Assembly: GCA_945869265.1 (NCBI GenBank)
Contig: CAMBOI010000014.1
Span: forward strand, 1 to 63,891
Direction of reading: 5' to 3'
Source: an uncultured Prevotella sp.
Lineage (GTDB): Bacteria; Bacteroidota; Bacteroidia; Bacteroidales; Bacteroidaceae
DNA length: 63,891 nucleotides
The translations under genes were made by a program, and so were the position numbers. The notes beneath the pieces were generated by a model. It was not told where the DNA came from. It did not search any database and saw only the letters and a list, made by a program, of their open reading frames with translations. This document shows, one piece after another, positions 1 to 7,357 of this stretch (positions are counted from its first letter, which is position 1; every line of letters starts with the position of its first letter).

Positions 1-91
1 CGATGAGATTCACATCATCTGCGAGGTACACGACCAAAGCAAGTACGCCTTGCCCGCTTATCGCAGAGTCATCATCAAGCCGACAGAATGA
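1..91 (+). CDS. 3' end of a DUF1593 / nucleoside-hydrolase-like (Sde182-type) protein, partial
   Basis: Reading frame 2 is open from the window edge to a TGA at 89-91 and encodes 29 residues, including IHIICEVHD and AYRRVIIKP. This pattern (IHIILEV.D...P.L..YRRVI) is, from memory, the usual C-terminal beta-strand ending of DUF1593 proteins, which are secreted nucleoside-hydrolase-like proteins found with glycan-degrading genes. That fits the neighbouring arabinofuranosidase. Only the tail is visible, so the family call is tentative. It converges on the GH51 gene across a large hairpin. Confidence 0.5.
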   Translation, partial: DEIHIICEVHDQSKYALPAYRRVIIKPTE

Positions 92-93
92 CG

Positions 94-168
94 GTAAGCG
101 TCTCCGCTATGACGTATTGCGTCGTCCAAATTAATTGATATGCAATACGTCATCGTGGAGACGCTTAC
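94..168. terminator. Long imperfect hairpin between convergent genes
   Basis: Bases 94-105 (GTAAGCGTCTCC) are the exact reverse complement of 157-168, and 110-120 (TGACGTATTGC) of 142-152. The two stems are separated by a 4x4 internal loop and closed by a 21-nt loop. It fills the gap between the DUF1593-like gene (+) and the GH51 gene (-). There is no T-tract on either side, so it may be a bidirectional terminator or mRNA 3'-end stabiliser, or a palindromic repeat unit. Confidence 0.6.
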
Positions 169-169
169 A

Positions 170-2563
170 TTACTTCTTACTAATACGGAATACCGTAACA
201 GAGTTTGCAGGGAACTTATGTACTAAATGATTGCCATTGATACGTACCTGCTCCTTGTGTGGAACAACTTTAGTTGGAGCATCCAGGCTGTTTTCATCAA
301 GACTACTTCCAGAAGAAAGGACTGTTGCCTCTGCCAGATCAGCCACCTTTCCGATTCCATTGAGCAGAACCTTTGTGGTAAGATCTTGATTACCGGCATT
401 CACAACCTTGACAATAATGTCACCCGACTTTTCGTCTTTTTGTGCACTGGCACAAACTGTCTTTCTGTTTATATCAGCAAGCGAAGCCTGCTGCACCAAT
501 TTACCATCAATATATCCCTTAACCGTGAGGGGGGATACTTCCAGACGGATGTTATACCAACGTCCTGGCTCGATTGAATAGTTGATGCTATGAGAATCCA
601 TGATCGTCTGCATCTGATTGATGGAATTGCTATAACCACCTATGTCCCAACGAGTACGATTGTTTACTCCCTTCTGATGATGGAAGTATATCTGGAAACC
701 ATTTTCACCCGACAACTTACGAGCTTTCAAAGTAACAACATACTCTCGCCAATTGTCATTGCCAACAAAAGCAGTAACATCTGTTGCCAAAGAGTTTTGA
801 CTAAGCACACCATTGCTAACGTTCCATTCTCCATCACCCAGCTTCTCCCAATCATCAATATTAGACGAGAAATTGTTTTGATACAGCACTTTGCCCTTTG
901 GCGTAGTAACCTTCAAGTCCTTAAACTCCGCACTATTCTTCCAAGTACCCAGACCAATGCCACCTGAACTAGATGGAATATCCACAAGTGGACTTCCCGT
1001 CACAGAAACAGGCAGCGTAACTGTGCCCTGATTCTCGGCAAACATCTGCTGTACATAATAGCTTGGCAGACCATACCAACGATGGTTATCATAATTAATC
1101 AAGTTGATTGGCCAACGCTGATGCTCCACATTGCAGAACAAAGGAGCGTATGCAGCCATAGCCACCAAATCGGAATTGCGCTCCAATCCCGTCATAAATG
1201 CAGCTTCACCAATGGCACCTCTGAGATTACCCTTTCCACATTGACTAGTTACGGCATACTCACCAATAAACACTTTTTCTCCTCCACGCTTGCGATTGTC
1301 ATATTTATTGGCATTGAGTATGAACCAATCTGGCGTATTATAATAATGCTCGTCAATCATCGCATGGGAAGGAGTTGAAGGATGTGAGCCACTCCAGTCG
1401 TTAGAGATGATTTGCATTTCTGGAAAACGAGTCTTGATGGCATTGGCTATCAACTCGAAATTCTTGAAATAGACACTACCAAAGTTCTCATTTCCCACTT
1501 CTATATATTTTAGTTTGAAAGGTGCAGGATGACCATTGCGAGCTCTGGCTGCTCCCCATACGCTCGTTACTGGACCGTTGGCATACTCAATGGCATCAAG
1601 CGCATCTTGAATCCACTGGTCTATCTCATCGGACGGTATTGTCTCCTTGTGTGAGACTCCAGCATTAATACAGAACAACGGTTCTGCGCCAAGGTCTTCA
1701 GCCAACTGCAAGTATTCATGATATCCTATGCCATGAGTTGCTGTATATCCCCATAAATTCCATAAAGGTATGCGACTGTCGATATTACCGATGGTATTCT
1801 TCCATTGATAACGCTGAGAAATTTCCTCTCCTTCTACCCAGCAACCACCAGGAAAACGCAAGAAGGTAGGATGAAGATTGTCCAAGGCTTTACCCAGGTC
1901 TTTCCTCACACCGCTCTTTCCCCATCGTTTCTGAGGAATAAGGCTAATCATATCCATACACACCTCGCCTTTTCCGTTGCCTTCAATGACAAGTTGTGCA
2001 TTGGTACTTGCTTCCGTAGGAATCAATGTGGCTTTCGTATATTTCCAAACACCTGTTACATCAGAGATGTCAGTTTCTGCCAACACGTTGTCACCAACAA
2101 CTATCTTGGCTTTCATCTTTCCTTGATAAGAGTTAGGAGTGCGCAAAGCAATAGAGAAGTCATATTTCTCTCCTTTCTCCACATTCATGCCCCAGTAGCC
2201 ATCATTAGAAAGCGTAAAATCACCTTGCACATCAACATTCAAAAACAGTCGGTTTCGGGCGTTGAGAGGAACTGCTGGATTTTTCGCATTAGAAAGGTCA
2301 GCCTTTCTCACTTTGGCTTTGCCTTGCAAAGAGCGGAATTGCCAAAAACATAACGAATCCGCGTCCTCAAAAGAGCGATTGCGCACCAACTCAGGGTAAA
2401 GACCTCCATCCACAGAAAGATTGATATCCTCTAAGAAAATACCAAAAAGTGTAGGTGAAACTGCATGTAAAGGCTTGTTTACATCGATTGTTATCGTTGC
2501 TTTTTGAGCAGCAGCCGTCATTGCCATCAAGACAAAACTGGAAAAAAGTGTCTTTTTTATCAT
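170..2563 (-). CDS. Secreted alpha-L-arabinofuranosidase, GH51, with inserted LamG-like domain
   Basis: The 797-residue product opens with a signal peptide (MIKKTLFSSF...AAAQ). It has a GH51 layout: an N-terminal beta domain with FGIFLEDINLS near 40-50, then a TIM barrel carrying the acid/base Glu359 in GNEN and the nucleophile Glu435 in FIGEYAV. Around 530-700 a LamG/DUF1080-like carbohydrate-binding sandwich interrupts the C-terminal beta domain, which makes it longer than a minimal GH51 enzyme (about 500 residues). It should release arabinofuranose from plant arabinan or arabinoxylan in the periplasm or at the surface. It has its own promoter (2598-2628). Exact substrate is not visible. 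Confidence 0.93.
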   Translation of the reverse strand: MIKKTLFSSFVLMAMTAAAQKATITIDVNKPLHAVSPTLFGIFLEDINLSVDGGLYPELVRNRSFEDADSLCFWQFRSLQGKAKVRKADLSNAKNPAVPLNARNRLFLNVDVQGDFTLSNDGYWGMNVEKGEKYDFSIALRTPNSYQGKMKAKIVVGDNVLAETDISDVTGVWKYTKATLIPTEASTNAQLVIEGNGKGEVCMDMISLIPQKRWGKSGVRKDLGKALDNLHPTFLRFPGGCWVEGEEISQRYQWKNTIGNIDSRIPLWNLWGYTATHGIGYHEYLQLAEDLGAEPLFCINAGVSHKETIPSDEIDQWIQDALDAIEYANGPVTSVWGAARARNGHPAPFKLKYIEVGNENFGSVYFKNFELIANAIKTRFPEMQIISNDWSGSHPSTPSHAMIDEHYYNTPDWFILNANKYDNRKRGGEKVFIGEYAVTSQCGKGNLRGAIGEAAFMTGLERNSDLVAMAAYAPLFCNVEHQRWPINLINYDNHRWYGLPSYYVQQMFAENQGTVTLPVSVTGSPLVDIPSSSGGIGLGTWKNSAEFKDLKVTTPKGKVLYQNNFSSNIDDWEKLGDGEWNVSNGVLSQNSLATDVTAFVGNDNWREYVVTLKARKLSGENGFQIYFHHQKGVNNRTRWDIGGYSNSINQMQTIMDSHSINYSIEPGRWYNIRLEVSPLTVKGYIDGKLVQQASLADINRKTVCASAQKDEKSGDIIVKVVNAGNQDLTTKVLLNGIGKVADLAEATVLSSGSSLDENSLDAPTKVVPHKEQVRINGNHLVHKFPANSVTVFRISKK

Positions 2564-2597
2564 TTTAAGAATATTTATAGTTAAAAATTGTTCTGTG

Positions 2598-2628
2598 CAA
2601 AGGTACTCATTTTATTTTGATTACCAAA
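2598..2628 (-). promoter_or_regulatory. Bacteroidetes-type promoter of the GH51 gene
   Basis: On the minus strand TTTG (complement of 2625-2628) is followed after 19 nt by TACCTTTG (complement of 2598-2605), an exact match to the TTTG / TAnnTTTG consensus. The start codon lies 34 nt further on. No inverted repeat suggesting an operator is visible here. Confidence 0.8.
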
Positions 2629-2761
2629 CAAATTTTAAGTTTTTGATATGTTTTATTTTAAATTTTTGATGTTATCCATTTGTAATTGATAACTCTTGCC
2701 TTGTACAAAGGTCTTGCAGAGGTGCTTATATTAGTGTCGGAATGGAACGTATGAGTCCATT

Positions 2762-2782
2762 CTTACAAAAACGTTTTGCAAG
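2762..2782 (-). terminator. Possible weak terminator after mnmE
   Basis: The sequence CTTACAAAAACGTTTTGCAAG is an imperfect palindrome just past the mnmE stop codon. It is short and AT-rich and has no clear T-tract, so support is weak. The rest of 2629-2796 shows nothing else recognisable. Confidence 0.25.
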
Positions 2783-2796
2783 TATGGTCAGACGGT

Positions 2797-4167
2797 CTAT
2801 TTACCGATGCAGAAGTGGGAGAAAATGTTGTTGAGAACCTCGGAGGGGGTGATGACGCCACCGGTGATGTCGGCAAGGGCATCGAGACATTGACGGAGGT
2901 CTTCGCTCAGAAGATCGTTGGGGATGTTCATCTCAAGACCATCTAGAACCCGGGTGATGCTCTCCTGGGCTTGAAGGAGGGAGGAATAGTGACGGGCAGA
3001 AGTGATGATGGCATCGTTCTCGCCAATCTCGGGGATGCCTGACTTGGCATAGATGGCATCGGTAAGTTCGTTGATGCCTGTACCATTCAATGCACTGATG
3101 GAGAGGGTGGAGAAGGGGATGGATAATGACTGACCGGAGGTGGATAAAGGGGTGGCGGGAAACTTATCCGTCTTGTTGATGACGGCAATAACTTGTTTGC
3201 CCTTGCATCGCGAGGTGATGTCGCTGAGTTCTTCTTCGGATGGGGGAGTGTCGATGACCCATAGGACAATAGCCGCCTTGGAAAGGGCGGAATAGGAACG
3301 CTCAATGCCGATTTGCTCAATGACATCGTCGGTGGTGCGCAAACCGGCTGTATCGACAAAACGGAAGGTGACGCCGTGGATATCGATGGTGTCCTCAATG
3401 ATGTCACGGGTAGTGCCATGGATATCGCTCACAATGGCTTTTTCCTCTCCCACAAGGCGGTTGAGAAGTGTGCTCTTGCCAACATTGGTCTTGCCGATGA
3501 TGGCCACGGGAATGCCTTGCTTGATGGCTTGACCGGTGCAGAAGGAGGAGGCAAGCGATGAGATGCGCTCTTGAATGGTGGTGGCAAGGTGGAAGAGGGC
3601 GGTGCGGTCGGCAAACTCAAGTTCCTCATGGTCGCTGAAGTCGAGTTCGAGTTCCATGAGTGAGGTCATCTTGAGCAATTGGTCGCGCAGATGGGAGAGT
3701 TCTGAGGAGATGTTGCCTCGCAACTGACCGAGGGCCATGTCATGAGATGCTTTGCCCGTGGCGGCAATAAGGTCGGCAACAGCCTCTGCCTGGCTCAGAT
3801 CCATCTTGCCATTGATGAATGCACGACGGGTGTATTCGCCAGGGTCGGCCTGTCGGCATCCTGCCTCGATGAGGGTGCGGATAATCTGCGACATGATATA
3901 TCTCGAACCATGACAATAAATTTCAACGGAATTCTCACCCGTATATGAATGTGGGGCACGGAAGACGGCAACCATCACGTCGTCGATGGGCATAGAGGAA
4001 TCTGAGGCAAAGACACCATAATGAAGGGTGTGACTCTTGGCTTCGGAAATGTTACGACTAAAGTGACGGTCTGCGATTGTGATGGAGTCGGGACCTGAGA
4101 TACGTATGATACCTATAGCTCCTCCCGAGGGAGTAGCCATAGCGCAGATATTGTCGGATAAATTCAT
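2797..4167 (-). CDS. mnmE: tRNA modification GTPase MnmE (TrmE)
   Basis: The 456-residue protein has the standard length and ends in the family's invariant C-I-G-K. The N-terminal folate-binding domain (1-120) begins DNICAMATPSGGAIGIIRIS. An inserted G domain has the P-loop GKTNVGKS (225-232), G2 GTTRD, and DTAGLR (272-277). MnmE works with MnmG (not in this window) to install the cmnm5 group on wobble uridine of certain tRNAs. Its ATG overlaps the stop of the upstream phosphorylase gene (ATGA), so the two are translationally coupled. Confidence 0.97.
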   Translation of the reverse strand: MNLSDNICAMATPSGGAIGIIRISGPDSITIADRHFSRNISEAKSHTLHYGVFASDSSMPIDDVMVAVFRAPHSYTGENSVEIYCHGSRYIMSQIIRTLIEAGCRQADPGEYTRRAFINGKMDLSQAEAVADLIAATGKASHDMALGQLRGNISSELSHLRDQLLKMTSLMELELDFSDHEELEFADRTALFHLATTIQERISSLASSFCTGQAIKQGIPVAIIGKTNVGKSTLLNRLVGEEKAIVSDIHGTTRDIIEDTIDIHGVTFRFVDTAGLRTTDDVIEQIGIERSYSALSKAAIVLWVIDTPPSEEELSDITSRCKGKQVIAVINKTDKFPATPLSTSGQSLSIPFSTLSISALNGTGINELTDAIYAKSGIPEIGENDAIITSARHYSSLLQAQESITRVLDGLEMNIPNDLLSEDLRQCLDALADITGGVITPSEVLNNIFSHFCIGK

Positions 4168-5036
4168 ATTCTATCGAGAACAGTGAGAATGAGTTTGTCG
4201 ATATCGTTTTTATAATTAGTATCGGTGTTTTTGGCACGCCTGTTGGCGACAACCATACAACATGTCATTGCCTTGTGACCGAGAAGACTGCTGAGACCGG
4301 CAAGGGCACTGCTTTCCATCTCGAAGTTGGTGATTTGCAACCCGTCGTATTCGAAACTCTCTATCTTGCTGTTTAATTCGGGGTCGGCAAGTGGCAGACG
4401 CAGGCATCTGCCCTGAGGGCCATAGAATCCGCCGCAGGCGCAAGTGATACCCCTTACCATATCCTCGCCGGCAATACGGGAGATGAGCGAGGAATCGGCC
4501 ACTGCAACATAAGGCGCAGGCATCTGAGAGAGCCACGAGGTATGCTTGACGAATGCTGCCTCGCAATCAGTGTCGCACACTTCATCGCGATGGCCATAAT
4601 AGTTGAGAAGACCATCGAAACCGATACTCTTGACAGAGGCTATGAAGGTGCCGACGGGAGTGAAGGGTTGCAATCCGCCGCATGTTCCGACACGTATAAT
4701 ACTCAGGGAACGAAGCTCATCTTTTTCCATACGCGTGGAGAAGTCAATATTGACAAGTGCGTCGAGTTCGTTCATCACTATGTCGATATTGTCACATCCG
4801 ATGCCTGTGCTTAAAACGCTGATGCGCTTTCCCTGATATGAGCCCGTGATTGTATTAAACTCACGATTGGACACCTCACATTCGATGGTGTCGAAATGTG
4901 ATGCCACGAGTTTGACACGACCGGGGTCGCCAACGAGGATAACACGGTCGGACAACTGTTCGGGACGCAGATGAAGATGGAAAATAGAACCATCATCATT
5001 GATTATCAACTCGGATTCTGGAATGTAGTGCTTCAT
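4164..5036 (-). CDS. Nucleoside phosphorylase (uridine phosphorylase family)
   Basis: The family is shown by GDPGRV near the N-terminus (phosphate binding), the GTCGGL loop and FEMESSAL near the C-terminus. It would cleave a nucleoside with phosphate to the free base and ribose-1-phosphate for salvage; uridine is the likeliest substrate but is not proven. The start is placed at the ATG giving MKHYIPESELI (290 residues). An upstream in-frame ATG at 5069 would overlap the preceding gene and adds residues (MVNNLNTERYI) not expected in the family. The gene sits between a PD40 protein gene and mnmE in one operon. Confidence 0.88.
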   Translation of the reverse strand: MKHYIPESELIINDDGSIFHLHLRPEQLSDRVILVGDPGRVKLVASHFDTIECEVSNREFNTITGSYQGKRISVLSTGIGCDNIDIVMNELDALVNIDFSTRMEKDELRSLSIIRVGTCGGLQPFTPVGTFIASVKSIGFDGLLNYYGHRDEVCDTDCEAAFVKHTSWLSQMPAPYVAVADSSLISRIAGEDMVRGITCACGGFYGPQGRCLRLPLADPELNSKIESFEYDGLQITNFEMESSALAGLSSLLGHKAMTCCMVVANRRAKNTDTNYKNDIDKLILTVLDRI

Positions 5037-5058
5037 AATATACCTCTCTGTATTTAAG

Positions 5059-6237
5059 TTATTTACCAAGTTTCGCTAATTCTATTCTTCTAATCTCTTT
5101 TGTAAGATTAGCTATCTCGATTTCGTATTTCTCGCTTTGTTTTTCAGCAGCGAGCAGTTGTTGCTTGTATTGCTCACGTTGGGGTTGTCTTGCAGTGGGA
5201 TAAGCATTGCGTGCACGATCGATAGATATGTCGAGCTTATTCTTTTTCCCGCTAAGATCATTAAGACTTACATATTTTTCTGCAGCTTCGGGAGAACGGA
5301 AATCAGTGAGTGTAGTGTATGTCAACTCGTCGTTGATGACAAAGGTGAAGTCGTTTTTTTTCTTTTGCGTGAATTTGCGTTTGTAAACATCAGTAAGTCT
5401 TTCAAGTGCATTGTTGCGGACATTAAGGCTTGACCATGTCTGGGATATACTATGAATCTCAGATAGCTGCCGCAGTTGCTCAGGAGAATACTCATCCACG
5501 ATATAGTTTTCTCTCACGTCGTTAAGAAGAAAAGAATAAATGCACACCATACCCTCTGGTTGGTTACGGTCGGTGGCAAACCATCCGAAACCATCATATT
5601 CATCAACAATATAGAGATAATCGTTGGCTGTGGAATTAAACGGCATACCGATATTCTCTGGTTTGAGGAACGACTTTGTAGTCTCGTCGTAGCGAGTCAT
5701 GAAGATGTCGAATCCACCAATACTTTCCTCTCCCTTTGCCGCGAAATAAAGAGTGGTGCCATCGGCAAGCATGAATGGCCAATTGATATCTACATCGTCG
5801 CCAAGGACATCAAGACCCTTGAGCGGGATGTCGCGCGACCACTTGTCGCCTATCATTTCAGAGGAATAGAGATCCCAACCGCCATCGGCAAATTTTGAGA
5901 AGACACATTTATTTTTCAACTGATTGATATACACAACGGCATTGGGTTGGTCAGTGGTGTTGAAGAAATTGTTATACGACTCAACACTTCCTGCTTCATC
6001 AGGAATATTCAACGAACTGAGGAGTTGCGACTTCTTGACAACAATACTGTCGATGAACACCACTTTTTGTATGGAGTTCCTCATACTCTCAAGACGTTCT
6101 TCATATTCAGTGTCAACTACACTGACTTTGGGTTTTGACTTCGTTTTGGCCGTACTTCTTTTCTTCTGCGCATCCATTGTAGATGGCAGAAGAATGAGAA
6201 GAGCTGCTAATACTATGTTTTTTCCTTTCATTATCAT
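5059..6237 (-). CDS. Exported PD40-type beta-propeller protein, function unknown
   Basis: The 392-residue protein has a signal peptide (hydrophobic VLAALLILLPSTMDAQ) followed by a basic stretch (KKRSTAKTKSKPK). The centre has PD40/TolB-like blade motifs (DGTTLYFAAKG..GGFDIFMTRYD and DYLYIVDEYDGFGWFATDR). The last 60 residues are charged and coiled-coil-like. Similar propellers occur at the front of OmpA-like and gliding/secretion proteins in Bacteroidetes, but no OmpA domain is present here. Its ATG overlaps the TGA of the TtcA-like gene. I do not recognise a specific function. Confidence 0.75.
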   Translation of the reverse strand: MIMKGKNIVLAALLILLPSTMDAQKKRSTAKTKSKPKVSVVDTEYEERLESMRNSIQKVVFIDSIVVKKSQLLSSLNIPDEAGSVESYNNFFNTTDQPNAVVYINQLKNKCVFSKFADGGWDLYSSEMIGDKWSRDIPLKGLDVLGDDVDINWPFMLADGTTLYFAAKGEESIGGFDIFMTRYDETTKSFLKPENIGMPFNSTANDYLYIVDEYDGFGWFATDRNQPEGMVCIYSFLLNDVRENYIVDEYSPEQLRQLSEIHSISQTWSSLNVRNNALERLTDVYKRKFTQKKKNDFTFVINDELTYTTLTDFRSPEAAEKYVSLNDLSGKKNKLDISIDRARNAYPTARQPQREQYKQQLLAAEKQSEKYEIEIANLTKEIRRIELAKLGK

Positions 6238-6971
6238 TCTTTTGCTTTTTCAATTAATTTCATTTCAGATTCAAGAGCATTCCATATAGAATACCTTGCT
6301 TCGGGATTCATACTTTCCATTGCATTGAATATGTTTCGTATATCAGCACGATGAGAAGCTGTTTCGTAGGGACACTGCTTAATCTGTTTTTCATATTTGC
6401 GCAGTTCTGACCATCTCTTTATGTCCTTTTCCTCAATGAGGCAGAGCGGACGGATAATCGTGAGGGGCATCTTCTTCATCTCGAGCTTTACGGGCATTGT
6501 TGAGAAATGTCCCTGGAATGTGAGATTCATCAGAGCCGTGTGAATGATATCGTCGTTATGATGCCCCAAGGCAATCTTGTTACAATGTAGCGCCTGTGCG
6601 AGATTGAACATCTCCTTACGGCGATGCCACGAACAGAGGAAGCATTTAGGCTTCTTGGTCTTGATTGTATCATCGAACCCCGTAGTCACTATATGAAGAG
6701 GTACGTTAAGATTATTACAAAACGACTCAAGATAGCCAGTATCGGTGGAATATTCTATATTATCCATCCTGACATGTATGGCCTCAACCGAAAATGAGGG
6801 TCGGTTGATCTGGCTACGCTTGGCGAGAAGTTCGAGCAGACAGAGGGAATCCTTGCCGCCCGACAATCCGACGAGTATCTTGTCGCCATCGTCAAGTAGG
6901 CAGTAGTCAACAAGAGCTTTCTGAAAGCGCCTTGTCAGCCGATGTTCCAATAACTGCTCCTCATTCCTCAT
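6234..6971 (-). CDS. TtcA-like tRNA 2-thiocytidine synthetase
   Basis: An N-type ATP pyrophosphatase: PP-loop SGGKDS at 37-42, and Cys110 and Cys113 (CFLC) with Cys200 (QCPYE). The spacing of these three cysteines closely matches the iron-sulphur site of TtcA, which thiolates cytidine 32 of tRNA. At 245 residues it is shorter than E. coli TtcA (about 310), lacking N-terminal sequence. The first codons (MRNEE) are encoded by a GGAAT-rich intergenic repeat, so the annotated start is less certain than the fold. The Bacteroidetes substrate could differ from tRNA C32. Confidence 0.82.
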   Translation of the reverse strand: MRNEEQLLEHRLTRRFQKALVDYCLLDDGDKILVGLSGGKDSLCLLELLAKRSQINRPSFSVEAIHVRMDNIEYSTDTGYLESFCNNLNVPLHIVTTGFDDTIKTKKPKCFLCSWHRRKEMFNLAQALHCNKIALGHHNDDIIHTALMNLTFQGHFSTMPVKLEMKKMPLTIIRPLCLIEEKDIKRWSELRKYEKQIKQCPYETASHRADIRNIFNAMESMNPEARYSIWNALESEMKLIEKAKE

Positions 6972-6995
6972 TCCTAATTCCTAATTCCTCATTTC
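6958..6995. repeat. Short GGAATTA-type direct repeat between genes
   Basis: Minus-strand reading shows GGAATTA, GGAATTA, GGAATGA, GGAATGA in a row. The repeat begins at the stop codon of the DUF486 gene (ATGAAATGAGG) and runs through the start codon of the ttcA-like gene. A similar but degenerate tract lies at 12445-12476. Confidence 0.7.
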
Positions 6996-7357
6996 ATAAA
7001 CACCAAGTAAACCGCGCATATTATAAGGAAGAAAGCAAGGATGTGATTCCAATGCAGATTCTGCCCCTGAAACAAGATGTTGGCAATTACGGCAAAGACG
7101 GCGAGACTGATGCACTCCTGAATGACCTTCAGTTGCACAAGATTGAACGGTCCGCCATTGCCCTCAAATCCCATACGGTTGGCCGGCACTTGGCAGCAAT
7201 ACTCGAAGAATGCTATGCCCCATGAGAATGCAATCACGCCGAGCAGCGGCCACTTGGCGGAGATGCCCGTTTCCTGGAGTTTCAAGTGCCCATACCAGGC
7301 AAGCGTCATGAAGACGTTGCTTAGTATGAGCATTATGATAGTATATAATCCGTTCAT
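6989..7357 (-). CDS. DUF486 family small membrane protein (DMT-like)
   Basis: The 122-residue protein has four hydrophobic helices (about 5-25, 33-50, 80-97 and 103-120) and the DUF486 signature YCCQVPANRMG...GPFNLVQLKVIQE. DUF486 proteins resemble half-size drug/metabolite transporters; no substrate is established. The ATG overlaps the stop of the NfnAB fusion gene (ATGA), so it is co-translated with a cytosolic redox enzyme. The TGA stop merges into the GGAAT repeat. Confidence 0.88.
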   Translation of the reverse strand: MNGLYTIIMLILSNVFMTLAWYGHLKLQETGISAKWPLLGVIAFSWGIAFFEYCCQVPANRMGFEGNGGPFNLVQLKVIQECISLAVFAVIANILFQGQNLHWNHILAFFLIICAVYLVFMK

